This document shows, in pieces, positions 18,914 through 28,857 of a DNA stretch of 64,000 nt; position 1 is the first letter of the stretch; every line of letters begins with the position of its first letter. This DNA is from Pseudomonas sp. PA27(2017) (GTDB lineage Bacteria; Pseudomonadota; Gammaproteobacteria; Pseudomonadales; Pseudomonadaceae), in assembly GCF_001945445.1 (NCBI RefSeq), contig NZ_MSXW01000002.1, positions 62,001 through 126,000 of the forward strand, read 5' to 3'. The notes under the pieces were generated by a model. The model was not told the origin of the DNA. It searched no databases and saw nothing but the letters and a program-made list of their open reading frames with translations. A program made the position numbers and the translations under genes.

Positions 18914-20647
18914 ATGAGAGTACTTTCGACACTCGGCGCGGGATGCGCGCTCATGCTGTTCAGTGCCACGCTGCTTGCCGAGGACGCTCGTCTGGTGGTC
19001 AGCGTGCAGCCGGCCAACAATGCTTTGAAGAGCAATGTCGAAGGCTATATCGGCAATCTTGGCGAGCGCGACGTCGAGGCGTTGCAGCGCCTGCGGCGCG
19101 TGGTCGAGGGCCAGGCCGAGAAGGCCGCCCAGGCGTTGGGCTATTACCACGCGCAGATCAGCACCGAAGTGGTCGAACAGACGCCGCCGCGGCTCGATGT
19201 GCGGATCATTCCCGGCGAGCCGGTGCGTCTTGGTAACGTCACCGTCAGGGTCGAGGGCCCTGCCTCGCAAATGCGTGCCTTCCAGCTCCCCAAGGACGCC
19301 CAGCTGATCCAGGGCGCGCGGCTCAATCATGGCCGCTACGAGGCGGCCAAACGGCATATCCAGAATCAGGCGTCGCGTTACGGATTCTTCCGTGGGCGCT
19401 TCACCCAGCAAAGCCTGCGTATCGATCCCCAGGCCGGCCTGGCCGATATCGAACTGGTCTACGACAGCGGCCCGCGCTACAGCCTCGGCCACGTCAGTTT
19501 CGAAGGCGACATGCCTTTCGATGACGAACTGCTGCAACGCATGGTGCCGTTCCCGGCGGATACGCCCTACGACTCCGAGCGCATCGCCGAGCTCTACCAG
19601 GCGCTGCGTTCCAGCGGCTACTTCGAATCGGTACGGGTCGATGCCAGCCCGGCGGTGGCCGACCAGCAGGTGATTCCCGTCAATGTGCACCTGCAGACCC
19701 GTCTGCCACGCACCATGGGCCTGGGCCTGGGGTTTTCCACCGATGTCGGCCCACGTGGCCGCATCCAGTGGGAGCGCCACTGGGCCAACCCGCAGGGCCA
19801 CAGCTATGGCGCGGAAATGGAGCTGTCGGCGCCGCGGCAGAACGTCGGCCTGTGGTACGACATTCCCGGCGACCCGCCGATGACCGACAAGCTGCGTATC
19901 GCTGGCGGCTATCAGTATGAGGAGCTGGCCGACACCGACAGCCTGAGCCGCCTGCTGACCGTCGGCCCGGAATGGCACAGCAAGCTCGACAGTGGTTGGC
20001 AGCGGGTGATCTCCCTGAAGTGGCAGCGCGAGGAGTATCGACTCGGCGATGACTCGGGGCTCAGCACCCTGTTGATGCCGGGCATCAGCTATTCCTATCT
20101 GCACAGCGACAGCCGTATCGATCCCAACAACGGCTATCGCCTGCAGTTCGATGCCTCGGTGGCCAAGGACGGGCTGCTCTCCGACTCCGATGTGGTGCAC
20201 GGCAACGTGCTCGTCAAAGGCCTGACCACACTCTGGCAGAACCACCGCTTTCTCGGACGCGCCCAGTTCGGCGGCACCGAGTCCAAGGGCTTCAACTCCT
20301 CCGTACCGCCGTCGCTGCGCTTCTTCGCCGGTGGCGACCAGAGCGTTCGCGGCTATGACTACCAGAGCCTGTCGCCACTGAACAACAAGGGCGACAAGAT
20401 CGGTGGGCGCTACATGGTCGCGGCCAGCGCCGAGTATCAGTACAGCATTGCCGACAAGTGGCGAGTGGCCACGTTCTACGATACCGGCAATGCGTTCAAT
20501 TCCCTGCAGATGCCGTCACTGAAAAGTGCGGTAGGTGTGGGCGTTCGCTGGGTGTCACCGGTAGGACCACTGCGTCTGGATCTGGCGCATCCTCTGGACG
20601 ACGACGGCGGGGTGCGCCTGCACTTTTCCATGGGGCCGGAACTGTGA
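18914..20647 (+). CDS. tamA: Translocation and assembly module outer-membrane protein TamA
   Basis: The 577-aa precursor has a signal peptide ([20 protein letters not shown], cut near LLA-E). Three POTRA repeats follow (about residues 25-265), then a BamA-type 16-strand beta-barrel. The barrel includes the conserved [16 protein letters not shown] (VRGY/F motif in loop 6) and the C-terminal strand [11 protein letters not shown]. TamA works with TamB in outer-membrane protein and lipid transport. Its TGA overlaps the tamB GTG start, so the pair is coupled. xthA diverges upstream. Confidence 0.94.
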   Translation: MRVLSTLGAGCALMLFSATLLAEDARLVVSVQPANNALKSNVEGYIGNLGERDVEALQRLRRVVEGQAEKAAQALGYYHAQISTEVVEQTPPRLDVRIIPGEPVRLGNVTVRVEGPASQMRAFQLPKDAQLIQGARLNHGRYEAAKRHIQNQASRYGFFRGRFTQQSLRIDPQAGLADIELVYDSGPRYSLGHVSFEGDMPFDDELLQRMVPFPADTPYDSERIAELYQALRSSGYFESVRVDASPAVADQQVIPVNVHLQTRLPRTMGLGLGFSTDVGPRGRIQWERHWANPQGHSYGAEMELSAPRQNVGLWYDIPGDPPMTDKLRIAGGYQYEELADTDSLSRLLTVGPEWHSKLDSGWQRVISLKWQREEYRLGDDSGLSTLLMPGISYSYLHSDSRIDPNNGYRLQFDASVAKDGLLSDSDVVHGNVLVKGLTTLWQNHRFLGRAQFGGTESKGFNSSVPPSLRFFAGGDQSVRGYDYQSLSPLNNKGDKIGGRYMVAASAEYQYSIADKWRVATFYDTGNAFNSLQMPSLKSAVGVGVRWVSPVGPLRLDLAHPLDDDGGVRLHFSMGPEL

Positions 20648-23600
20648 GGCGAGTACTCAAATATGCCGGCCTGAGCCTGGCGGGCCTGGTGGCGCTGCTG
20701 ACGGTGCTCTTGATTTGGATGCTGGCAAGCTCTTCTGGCAGCCGCTGGACGCTCGGCTTGGTGCCAGGGCTGGAGTTCGATGGGTTCGAGGGGCGCCTGG
20801 GCGGGCACTGGACAGCCGAGCAGTTGCGCTGGCAACAGGGCGACGATCAGGTGCTGGTGCTTGAACCGCAGTTCGACTGGTCGCCGGCATGCCTGCTGCG
20901 TTTGACGCTGTGCATCGACACAGTACGCAGCGAGCGCATCGAGCTGAATTTCGCGCCGAGCGACGAGCCGCCAAGTGACGAGCCCTTCAGCCTGCCGCAA
21001 TTGGATCTGCCGGTGGCCCTGGAGGTTGGCGAGGTGTGGATCGGCAGCCTGCAGTTCAATGGCGACGATCAGTTGCAGGGGCTCGAACTCGCCGCGGATT
21101 GGGCCAGCGAGGGGCTGAGCATCAGCCGCCTGCATGTGCAGCGAGACGAACTGGTCATCGACCTGCAGGGCCGCCTGCAGCCCAGCGATGAGTGGCCGCT
21201 GACGCTGCAGGGCAGCGCAACGCTGCCGTCCCCCGGTGAGACGCCTTGGAACCTGTCGCTGCAGGTGGACGGTAACCTGCGCCAGAGCCTGGCGCTGGTG
21301 GTCGACAGTTCCGGTTACCTGGCGGGCCGTCTGAGCGGGGAGGTGCAGCCACTGGTCGAGCATGTTCCGGCGACGCTCACGCTTAGCGCCGATGGCTTCA
21401 AGGCGGACGATTCGCTGCCTGAGACCTTGCGTTTGAATGGCGTCACGCTCAAGGCTGCGGGTAATCTCCAAGACGGTTATGGCATCGACGGCATTGCCAT
21501 GTTGCCCGCCGAGGATGGGCCGGTTGCCCTGGCGCTGCGCGGACGCGTCGACGCAGCCGGCGCCGATATCGAAACGCTGCGTCTGACAGCCGCCGAGAAT
21601 CAGTATCTGGCCGTCAATGGTCGCCTGGATTGGCAGGAAGGCTTCAGCGCCGACACCCACGTCGATTGGCAGGAGTTCCCCTGGCAGCGCCTGTATCCCA
21701 TGGATGAAGCGCCGCCAGTGACCCTGAACAAACTCACCGGCGACCTCGCTTATGAGAATGGCAACTACCTGGGCAATCTGTCCGCAGAACTGGATGGCCC
21801 CGCCGGTGCATTCAGCGTGCAGACGCCGCTGAGCGGTGATCTGCAGCAGATTCATTTACCGCAACTGCTGGTGCGCGCTGGCCAGGGCAAGATCGATGGC
21901 CAGCTCACCGTGGGTTTTGCCGAAGCGATCCGCTGGGATGCCCAATTGCAGGTCAGCGAATTCGACCCCGCCTATTGGGTCGCCGAGCTGCCGGGGCGCA
22001 TCGCCGGGCCGATTCGCAGCAAGGGCGAGTTGCGCGACGGCCGCCTGGAACTGACTGGTGATCTCGACCTGCAAGGCCGCCTTCGTGGCCAGCCGGCGCA
22101 ATTGCAGGCTCGCGTCGCCGGTGCCGGCGAACGCTGGGACGTAAGCGCGCTCAGCGTGCGTCTGGGCGACAACCGTATCGACGGCAGTGGCCAGCTGGAG
22201 CAGCGCCTGCAGGGCCAGGTGCGGATCGCCCTCAACCGCCTCGGCCAGCTGTGGCCGGGCTTGCAGGGCCAGGCCACCGGGCGATTGGACCTGGCCGGCA
22301 GCCTGCAGGCGCCACAAGGCGCCTTCACGCTGAATGGGCAGGGCCTGGCATTCGAGGAAACCCGCCTTCGCCAGCTGGGGCTGGACGCCACGTTGGAAGG
22401 CAACGGGCAGGCCGGGCTGCAACTGCGTGGGCAGGGAATCGCCAGCGGTGACAGCCAGTTCGGCAACCTGACGGTCAATGGCACAGGTGATCAGCGTCAG
22501 CAACGGATGGACCTGAGTCTGGATGGGCCGCAGTTGCAAACCAGCCTGGCACTGGACGGCACCCTGGACCAAGGCAACTGGCGAGGACGCCTGAGCCGCG
22601 TCGAGATACAGGCCGGCGGACAGGACTGGCGCTTGCAGGCACCGGCCTCCCTGGTGCGGCTGGCCAGTGGCGAGATCGACCTTGGTGCCCATTGCCTGCG
22701 TTCCGGTGGGGCCAGCCTGTGCGGCGAGAACCAGCGCCTGCTGCCGGAGCCGAAGATCCGTTATCGCCTGGCCAATTTTCCGCTCGACAGCCTCTCGCCT
22801 TGGTTTCCGAAGGATTTCGCCTGGCAGGGTAGCCTCGATGCCGACGTGCGTCTGGATCTGCCGGCAGCGGGGCCCAGTGGCCGCGTGGTGGTGGATGCCG
22901 GCAGCGGTACCTGGCGTGTGCGTGACAACGAACAGTGGGTCGATTTCACCTACGACAGCCTGCGCCTGAGCAGCGAACTGCGGCCTCAGCGCATCGACAG
23001 CGAGCTGAGCCTGCGCGGCCCGCGTATCGGTGAGTTGTCGGTACAGGCGCAACTCGATCCGCGCCCGGCGAACAAGCCCTTGTCCGGTCAGTTCCGCCTG
23101 AACGGCTTCGACCTGGCCATCGCGCGGCCTTTCGTGCCAATGGTGGAGCGCCTGGCCGGGCAGTTGAACGGCAGCGGCACGCTATCCGGTAACCTGCTCA
23201 AACCGCTTGTCAACGGTCAGTTGGCGTTGAGCGACGGCGAAGTTTCCGGTGGCGAACTGCCGACCAGCTTCGAAGACCTGCAGGTTCGCGTGCTGATCGC
23301 CGGCGAAAGCCTGCAGCTTAGCGGCGGCTGGCGCAGCGGCGAGCGAGGGCAGGGCTCGCTCGGCGGCGCACTGGCCTGGGGTGGTCCGCTCAGCGGCAAC
23401 CTCAACGTGCAGGGCAGTCGCCTGCCGGTGACCGTCGAGCCGTATGCGAATCTGGAGGTCGAGCCGGACATGCAAGTGCGTTTGGCCGACGATCAGCTAT
23501 CGGTCAGTGGCAAGGTGTCGATTCCCCGCGGCAAGATCGTGGTGCGCGAGTTGCCGCCGTCCACCGTCAAGGTATCCGACGACGCGGTGATCGTCGGTGC

Positions 23601-24315
23601 AGAGGCTCGCGAAAAACAACCGGTGGCCATCAGCATGGACATCGACGTAGATGTCGGCAGCGATAAGCTGACTTTCAGCGGTTTTGGGCTCAATGCCGAA
23701 CTGGCCGGAAGGGTGCACATCGGTGACGACCTGGATACCCGCGGCGAGTTGAACCTCAACAAGGGCAACTTCCGTGGTTACGGCCAGCGCCTGACCATCC
23801 GCCGGGCCCGGCTGATGTTCGCCGGGCCGATCGACCAGCCGTTCCTGGATATCGAAGCGATCCGCAAGGTCGACGACGTGGTGGCTGGTCTGCGCGTGAC
23901 CGGCAGCGCCGACCAGCCGCGCACCGAGGTGTTTTCCGAACCGGCGATGAGTCAGGAGCAGGCGCTGTCCTATCTGGTACTGGGACGCCCGCTGTCGACC
24001 GGCAGCGAGGACAACAACATGCTCGCCCAGGCAGCGCTGGCCCTCGGCGTGGCTGGCAGTTCCGGGGTCACCGGCTCGGTCGCCGAGAGCCTGGGTATCC
24101 AGGATTTCCAGCTGGACACCGATGGCAGCGGCCGCAGCACCAGTGTGGTGGCCAGTGGCAACTTGTCCGAGCGCCTGAGCCTGCGTTACGGCGTCGGCGT
24201 GTTCGAGCCGGTCAACACCGTGGCCCTGCGTTACGCCCTGACGCGCCGCCTGTATCTGGAGGCGGCCAGCGGCCTGGCCAGCTCCCTGGACCTGTTCTAC
24301 AAGCGGGATTTCTAG
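20644..24315 (+). CDS. tamB: Translocation and assembly module inner-membrane protein TamB
   Basis: The 1223-aa AsmA-like protein has an N-terminal anchor (YAGLSLAGLVALLTVLLIWM). A very long repetitive beta-rich region follows, which forms a groove across the periplasm. The conserved TamB/DUF490 C-terminal domain (about the last 340 residues, with GELNLNKGNFRGYGQRLTI and QEQALSYLVLGRPLSTGSED) closes the protein. GTG at 20644 overlaps the tamA stop by four bases; the frame is open further upstream but this start gives the expected anchor. TamB is implicated in phospholipid traffic to the outer membrane and in beta-barrel assembly. Confidence 0.94.
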   Translation: MRRVLKYAGLSLAGLVALLTVLLIWMLASSSGSRWTLGLVPGLEFDGFEGRLGGHWTAEQLRWQQGDDQVLVLEPQFDWSPACLLRLTLCIDTVRSERIELNFAPSDEPPSDEPFSLPQLDLPVALEVGEVWIGSLQFNGDDQLQGLELAADWASEGLSISRLHVQRDELVIDLQGRLQPSDEWPLTLQGSATLPSPGETPWNLSLQVDGNLRQSLALVVDSSGYLAGRLSGEVQPLVEHVPATLTLSADGFKADDSLPETLRLNGVTLKAAGNLQDGYGIDGIAMLPAEDGPVALALRGRVDAAGADIETLRLTAAENQYLAVNGRLDWQEGFSADTHVDWQEFPWQRLYPMDEAPPVTLNKLTGDLAYENGNYLGNLSAELDGPAGAFSVQTPLSGDLQQIHLPQLLVRAGQGKIDGQLTVGFAEAIRWDAQLQVSEFDPAYWVAELPGRIAGPIRSKGELRDGRLELTGDLDLQGRLRGQPAQLQARVAGAGERWDVSALSVRLGDNRIDGSGQLEQRLQGQVRIALNRLGQLWPGLQGQATGRLDLAGSLQAPQGAFTLNGQGLAFEETRLRQLGLDATLEGNGQAGLQLRGQGIASGDSQFGNLTVNGTGDQRQQRMDLSLDGPQLQTSLALDGTLDQGNWRGRLSRVEIQAGGQDWRLQAPASLVRLASGEIDLGAHCLRSGGASLCGENQRLLPEPKIRYRLANFPLDSLSPWFPKDFAWQGSLDADVRLDLPAAGPSGRVVVDAGSGTWRVRDNEQWVDFTYDSLRLSSELRPQRIDSELSLRGPRIGELSVQAQLDPRPANKPLSGQFRLNGFDLAIARPFVPMVERLAGQLNGSGTLSGNLLKPLVNGQLALSDGEVSGGELPTSFEDLQVRVLIAGESLQLSGGWRSGERGQGSLGGALAWGGPLSGNLNVQGSRLPVTVEPYANLEVEPDMQVRLADDQLSVSGKVSIPRGKIVVRELPPSTVKVSDDAVIVGAEAREKQPVAISMDIDVDVGSDKLTFSGFGLNAELAGRVHIGDDLDTRGELNLNKGNFRGYGQRLTIRRARLMFAGPIDQPFLDIEAIRKVDDVVAGLRVTGSADQPRTEVFSEPAMSQEQALSYLVLGRPLSTGSEDNNMLAQAALALGVAGSSGVTGSVAESLGIQDFQLDTDGSGRSTSVVASGNLSERLSLRYGVGVFEPVNTVALRYALTRRLYLEAASGLASSLDLFYKRDF

Positions 24316-24325
24316 GCCGGCAGCC

Positions 24326-24364
24326 GGCGGCCCGCGGTGCCAAGATAAGCGTTTGCGGGCCGCC
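24326..24364. repeat. Hairpin after tamB
   Basis: GGCGGCCCGC (24326-24335) and GCGGGCCGCC (24355-24364) form a 10-bp stem with a 19-base loop. There is no T tract, so it is a weak terminator or an mRNA-end stabiliser between tamB and tpx. Confidence 0.5.
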
Positions 24365-24424
24365 GTTACTGGCGTAGGATGATCGTCCCTGCGTGTTTCC
24401 ACCCATCAAGAGAAGGATCGTTTC

Positions 24425-24925
24425 ATGGCACAAGTAACCCTGCGCGGCAACCCGGTTGAAGTCGCTGGCCAACTGCCGCAAACCGGTCAGCAAGCGCCGG
24501 CGTTCACCCTGGTTGGCGCTGGCCTGGCAGATGTCAGCCTGAGCAGCCTGGCGGGCAAGCGCAAAGTGCTGAACATTTTCCCGAGCGTCGACACGCCGAC
24601 CTGCGCCACCTCGGTACGCAAGTTCAACGCCGAAGCCAGCAAGCTGGCCAACACCGCGGTGCTGTGCATTTCCGCTGACCTGCCATTCGCCCAGGCGCGC
24701 TTCTGCGGCGCCGAAGGTCTGGAAAACGTTCAAAACCTGTCGACCATGCGCGGTGCCGAGTTCCTCAAGGACTACGGCGTTGCCCTGAGCTCCGGCCCGC
24801 TGGCCGGCGTTGCAGCCCGCGCCGTGGTGGTGCTGGACGAGAACGACAAGGTGCTGCACAGCGAGCTGGTCGGCGAAATCGCTGACGAGCCGAACTATGA
24901 CGCGGCTCTGGCCGTGCTCAAGTAA
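24425..24925 (+). CDS. tpx: Thiol peroxidase
   Basis: The 166-aa peroxiredoxin of the Tpx type has the peroxidatic Cys60 in [15 protein letters not shown] and the resolving Cys94 in [12 protein letters not shown]. It reduces lipid and hydrogen peroxides using thioredoxin. The length and N-terminus ([20 protein letters not shown]) are family-typical, with GAAGGA as ribosome-binding site. It is a single-gene unit: hairpins lie on both sides and the next gene converges on it. Confidence 0.97.
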   Translation: MAQVTLRGNPVEVAGQLPQTGQQAPAFTLVGAGLADVSLSSLAGKRKVLNIFPSVDTPTCATSVRKFNAEASKLANTAVLCISADLPFAQARFCGAEGLENVQNLSTMRGAEFLKDYGVALSSGPLAGVAARAVVVLDENDKVLHSELVGEIADEPNYDAALAVLK

Positions 24926-24942
24926 GCAACTCTCGCTACCCG

Positions 24943-24972
24943 AAACGGCCTGCCTCGCGCAGGCCGTTTTCG
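24943..24972. terminator. Bidirectional terminator between tpx and the LysR gene
   Basis: AAACGGCCTGC (24943-24953), loop CTCGC, GCAGGCCGTTTT (24959-24970). A-rich and T-rich flanks allow it to work for tpx and for the convergent gene ending at 24983. Confidence 0.88.
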
Positions 24973-24982
24973 TTTCTGCGGC

Positions 24983-25912
24983 TCATTTGTTCAGCGCCGC
25001 GCTGACCAGCCGGCGCAAGCGGTTGGCTACTGGCGACAGTTCGCGGCCCTTGACCAGCAACAGGTAGTAAGGCGACATCTCGATGGTCACGTTCAGCGGC
25101 AGCACCTTGAGCTTGGCGCCGACCTGATCGCCGAGCAGCAGGTCCGGCACTTCGCTGGCCAGCGGTGCGATGGCCGAAGACGACACCAGGATGGCGATCA
25201 TCGCCAGGAGCGAGGTGGTGTTGGTGATGTTGGTCGGCAGCGGGGCGCCGGCGCTGAGAAAGGCGGTTTCCACCGCCTCGCGGATCGGCGCCCGGTGGCT
25301 CTGCATCACCCATTCGTAGGGCGACAGGTCGCGCAGCGTCACCTGGTCGACGTTGGCCAGCGGGTGATCCTGGCGCACGATCAGCTTCAGGGTTTCGGTA
25401 CGTGCGGGGTAGATCTCGAAGCCCGCTGGGTTGACGCCGCGGGGCAGGCGGGCCAGCACGAAGTCGTTCTTGCCGGCGGCCAGGTCATGCACCAGTTCGT
25501 CGCTGGCGGCCACGTTGACGTGCACGTCGGCACGCGGCGAGATGGCCTTGAGCTGGCGAATGGCGGGAATCACGAAACCCACTGCCGCGCCAGTAACGGC
25601 ACCGACCGTGGTCATGCCGCCTTCGCCCCGTTTGAGCTCCTCGACGTCCTGCGCCAGATCGCGCAGCTCCACCAGCATGTTGTGCGCGCGGCGGGCCAGG
25701 GCGCGGCCGATCAGCGTCGGCAGCATGCCCTTGGCGTGGCGCTCGAACAGGCGCGCGCCGAGGGTGTGTTCGATGTCTGCCAGCATGCGTGAGGCGGCTG
25801 GCTGGGTGACGGTCAGCTCGTCAGCAGCGAGGCCGAGCTGGCCGTGCTCGGCGATGGCGGCGATCAGGCGTAATTGCGGGATCTTCAGGTGGCGGGCGAT
25901 GCCGATGTCCAT
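24983..25912 (-). CDS. gbpR: LysR-family regulator of sugar uptake, GbpR-like
   Basis: The 309-aa LysR protein has an N-terminal winged helix (HGQLGLAADELTVTQPAASRM, then LADIEHTLGARLFERHAKGM) and a sugar-regulator type effector domain. Its wording resembles GbpR, the galactose-binding-protein regulator, which controls chvE in rhizobia. It diverges from a chvE-like gene across 231 bp, matching that relationship. Palindromic sequences suited to LysR binding lie in the gap (GCAAA-N7-TTTGC at 26011-26027). The inducing sugar is inferred from context. Confidence 0.8.
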   Translation of the reverse strand: MDIGIARHLKIPQLRLIAAIAEHGQLGLAADELTVTQPAASRMLADIEHTLGARLFERHAKGMLPTLIGRALARRAHNMLVELRDLAQDVEELKRGEGGMTTVGAVTGAAVGFVIPAIRQLKAISPRADVHVNVAASDELVHDLAAGKNDFVLARLPRGVNPAGFEIYPARTETLKLIVRQDHPLANVDQVTLRDLSPYEWVMQSHRAPIREAVETAFLSAGAPLPTNITNTTSLLAMIAILVSSSAIAPLASEVPDLLLGDQVGAKLKVLPLNVTIEMSPYYLLLVKGRELSPVANRLRRLVSAALNK

Positions 25913-26010
25913 GGTGGCGCTCGTTATTGTGGTTATGAGGGCGTGACGGAGTGTGCGCCTCAGATACGGGGCTGTCGATCATCTGCATATCATTATTGGT
26001 ATGTGTTTAC

Positions 26011-26027
26011 GCAAAATATGAATTTGC
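26011..26027. promoter_or_regulatory. Inverted repeat in the gbpR-chvE intergenic region, possible operator
   Basis: GCAAA (26011-26015), seven bases, TTTGC (26023-26027). A second dyad, CATAT/GTATG, lies at about 25985-26003. Their place between a LysR gene and its likely target makes them candidate LysR-binding sites. Confidence 0.35.
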
Positions 26028-26081
26028 TTGATATGGGGTGCGCTTCTATCGTCAGGGCTGCTTTGAGCTCTTCGTTGACCG

Positions 26082-26092
26082 AACAACAATAA
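26082..26092 (+). promoter_or_regulatory. A-rich AANAANAA motif, candidate Hfq/Crc site
   Basis: The sequence AACAACAATAA fits the AANAANAA catabolite-activity motif bound by Hfq with Crc in Pseudomonas mRNAs. It lies 52 bp before the chvE-like start, so it would be in the leader if transcription begins upstream. Confidence 0.35.
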
Positions 26093-26143
26093 TCGCGATG
26101 TCGCGCGTTCCTGAGCGCGCCAGGCGTCGCCAGGAGAAGCTGA

Positions 26144-27208
26144 ATGAACACAGTCCGTAAACTCGTGGCCGCCATGGCCATGGGCGCCACCCTGGTCAGT
26201 GCCGCATCCGTCGGCGCGGCCGAAAAGGGCTTCGTCGGTATTGCCATGCCGACCAAGTCGTCCGCGCGCTGGATCGACGACGGTAACAACATGGTCAAGC
26301 AGCTGGAGAAAGCCGGCTACAAGGCTGACCTGCAGTACGCCGAAGACGACATTCCCACCCAGGTCTCGCAGATCGAGAACATGATGGTCAAGGGCGTCAA
26401 CGTCCTGGTCATCGCCGCCATCGATGGCACCACCCTGACCAACGCCCTGGAAAACGCCAATGCGGCGGACATCAAGGTGATCGCCTACGACCGCCTGATC
26501 CGCGACAGCGAATACGTCGACTACTACGCCACCTTCGACAACACCAAGGTCGGCGTGCTGCAGGCCGAGTCCCTGGTCAAGGGCATGCAGGCGCGCGGCA
26601 AGGGCCCCTACAACGTCGAGCTGTTCGGTGGCTCGCCGGACGACAACAACGCCTATTTCTTCTACAACGGCGCGATGTCGGTGCTGCAGCCGCTGATCGA
26701 CAAGGGCGAGATCAAGATCCTCTCCGGGCAGACCGGCATGGGCAAGGTCGGCACCCTGCGCTGGGACGGCGCCACCGCCCAGGCGCGCATGGATAACCTG
26801 CTGTCCGCCAACTACACCAAGGAGCGCCTCGACGGCGTGCTGTCGCCCTATGACGGCATCTCCATCGGGGTGCTGTCGTCCCTGAAGGGCGTCGGTTACG
26901 GCTCCGGCGACATGCCGATGCCGATCGTCACCGGCCAGGATTCGGAAGTGCCCTCGGTGAAGTCCATCCTCGCTGGCGAGCAGTATTCGTCGATCTTCAA
27001 GGACACCCGCCAGCTCGCCGAAGTGACCGTCGGTATGGTCAAGGCGCTGCTCGAGGGCAGCGAGCCGCAGATCAACGACACCAAGACCTACGACAACGGC
27101 AAGAAGGTCGTGCCGGCCTACCTGCTGCAGCCGGTCACGGTCGACAAGAGCAACTGGGAAAAGGTGCTGATCGACAGCGGTTACTACACCAAGAACCAGG
27201 TCCAGTAA
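26144..27208 (+). CDS. chvE: Sugar ABC transporter periplasmic binding protein, ChvE-like
   Basis: The 354-aa precursor has a signal peptide ([20 protein letters not shown], cut near VGAA) and a periplasmic-binding-protein type 1 fold ([60 protein letters not shown]). The wording matches ChvE/multiple-monosaccharide binding proteins that take galactose, arabinose, glucose or xylose. It is first in a sugar operon followed by its ATPase and permease. CAGGAG gives a good ribosome-binding site. A strong hairpin follows its stop codon. Confidence 0.92.
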   Translation: MNTVRKLVAAMAMGATLVSAASVGAAEKGFVGIAMPTKSSARWIDDGNNMVKQLEKAGYKADLQYAEDDIPTQVSQIENMMVKGVNVLVIAAIDGTTLTNALENANAADIKVIAYDRLIRDSEYVDYYATFDNTKVGVLQAESLVKGMQARGKGPYNVELFGGSPDDNNAYFFYNGAMSVLQPLIDKGEIKILSGQTGMGKVGTLRWDGATAQARMDNLLSANYTKERLDGVLSPYDGISIGVLSSLKGVGYGSGDMPMPIVTGQDSEVPSVKSILAGEQYSSIFKDTRQLAEVTVGMVKALLEGSEPQINDTKTYDNGKKVVPAYLLQPVTVDKSNWEKVLIDSGYYTKNQVQ

Positions 27209-27218
27209 GCACGACCCC

Positions 27219-27243
27219 GCCGGCAGCACGGCCTGCTGCCGGC
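27219..27243 (+). repeat. Stable hairpin between the binding-protein and ATPase genes
   Basis: GCCGGCAGCA (27219-27228), loop CGGCC, TGCTGCCGGC (27234-27243). No T tract follows directly. Such stems after binding-protein genes commonly protect the upstream mRNA, letting the binding protein be made in excess of its membrane partners. Confidence 0.6.
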
Positions 27244-27316
27244 CCTCTACCTTTTCGTTTACCTGAGCATGGCGCGCCCGCTGCGGTTGGCGCGTGCCTT
27301 GCCGACGGATAAAGCC

Positions 27317-28843
27317 ATGCAGCAAGACATCATTTTGGAAATGCGCGGCATCACCAAGACGTTCCCGGGCGTGAAGGCGCTCAACGACGTCAACCTGAAG
27401 GTGCGCCGTGGCGAGATCCACGCCCTGTGCGGCGAGAATGGCGCCGGCAAATCGACCCTGATGAAGGTGCTCAGCGGCGTCTACCCGCACGGCAGCTACG
27501 ACGGCGAGATCGTCTACGAAGGCAAGCCGCTGGCCTTCGGCGGCATTCGCGACAGCGAGCGCGAAGGCATCATCATCATTCACCAGGAGCTGGCGCTGGT
27601 GCCGCTGCTGTCCATCGCCGAGAACCTGTTTCTCGGCAACGAGATCGCCAGCAACGGGGTGATCGACTGGCCGGAAGTGTACCGGCGCACCGAGACGTTG
27701 CTGCGCAAGGTCGGCCTCGACGAGGTGGCCACCACACCAGTCGAAAAGCTCGGCGTCGGCAAGCAGCAGCTGGTGGAAATCGCCAAAGCGCTGGCCAAGG
27801 ACGTCAAGCTATTGATCCTCGACGAGCCTACCGCGGCGCTGCAGGAAAACGACAGCCAGAAGCTGCTCGACCTGCTGCTGGAGTTCCGCGCCCAGGGCAT
27901 TTCCTCGATTTTGATTTCCCACAAGCTCAACGAAGTCAGCCGCGTCGCCGACAGCATCACGGTGCTGCGCGATGGCGCTTCGGTGAGCAGCATGGATTGC
28001 CATGCCGAGGCGGTCAGCGAGGAAACCATCATCCGCGGCATGGTCGGTCGCGACATGGAGAACCGCTACCCGGATCGCACGCCGCAGATCGGCGAGACGC
28101 TGCTGGAGATCCGCGACTGGAACGTCTGGCACCCGGAGTCGACCTCGCGGCAGATGATCCGCAACGTCAACCTCAGCGTGGCAGCCGGCGAAGTGGTCGG
28201 CATCGCCGGCCTGATGGGGGCAGGGCGCACCGAATTGGCCATGAGCGTTTTCGGCAAGAGCTACGGGCGCAACATTTCCGGCTCCGTACACCTGCGCGGC
28301 CAGCCGATCGACGTATCCACCGTGCGCCGCGCCGTGGACAACGGCATCGCCTACGTCACCGAAGATCGCAAGGCCCTGGGCCTGGTGCTCGATGAAAGCA
28401 TCCTGTGCAACACCACCCTGGCCAACCTGCCGGGCGTGTCCAGTCACGGGGTGATCGACGAGCACGAGGAGCGGCGCATCGCCGAGCAGTATCGCGAGGC
28501 GCTGCACATCCGTACGCCGGGTGTGTTCCAGAAGGTGCTCAACCTGTCCGGCGGCAACCAGCAGAAAGTGGTGCTCAGCAAATGGCTGTTCGCCAAACCC
28601 GAGGTGCTGATTCTCGACGAGCCCACCCGCGGCATCGACGTCGGTGCCAAGTTCGAGATCTACAGCCTGATCAACGGGCTCGCTGCCGACGGCAAGGGCG
28701 TGATCATCATCTCGTCGGAAATGCCCGAGCTGCTGGGCATGTGCGACCGCATCTACGTAATGAACGAAGGCGCCTTCCTGGGCGAACTGGCGCGTGAAGA
28801 GGCGAGCCAGGAAAAGATCATGTCGATGATCGTCAAGGCGTGA
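27317..28843 (+). CDS. gguA: Sugar ABC transporter ATPase, GguA-like
   Basis: The 508-aa protein has two ABC ATPase domains, the layout of monosaccharide importers. The first has Walker [10 protein letters not shown] and Walker [12 protein letters not shown]. The second has [16 protein letters not shown] and [16 protein letters not shown], while its P-loop region ([10 protein letters not shown]) is degenerate, as is usual in this family. Start ATG 27317 gives [20 protein letters not shown]. It powers import through the GguB-like permease encoded next. Confidence 0.94.
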   Translation: MQQDIILEMRGITKTFPGVKALNDVNLKVRRGEIHALCGENGAGKSTLMKVLSGVYPHGSYDGEIVYEGKPLAFGGIRDSEREGIIIIHQELALVPLLSIAENLFLGNEIASNGVIDWPEVYRRTETLLRKVGLDEVATTPVEKLGVGKQQLVEIAKALAKDVKLLILDEPTAALQENDSQKLLDLLLEFRAQGISSILISHKLNEVSRVADSITVLRDGASVSSMDCHAEAVSEETIIRGMVGRDMENRYPDRTPQIGETLLEIRDWNVWHPESTSRQMIRNVNLSVAAGEVVGIAGLMGAGRTELAMSVFGKSYGRNISGSVHLRGQPIDVSTVRRAVDNGIAYVTEDRKALGLVLDESILCNTTLANLPGVSSHGVIDEHEERRIAEQYREALHIRTPGVFQKVLNLSGGNQQKVVLSKWLFAKPEVLILDEPTRGIDVGAKFEIYSLINGLAADGKGVIIISSEMPELLGMCDRIYVMNEGAFLGELAREEASQEKIMSMIVKA

Positions 28844-28857
28844 GCGAGGACAACGCA

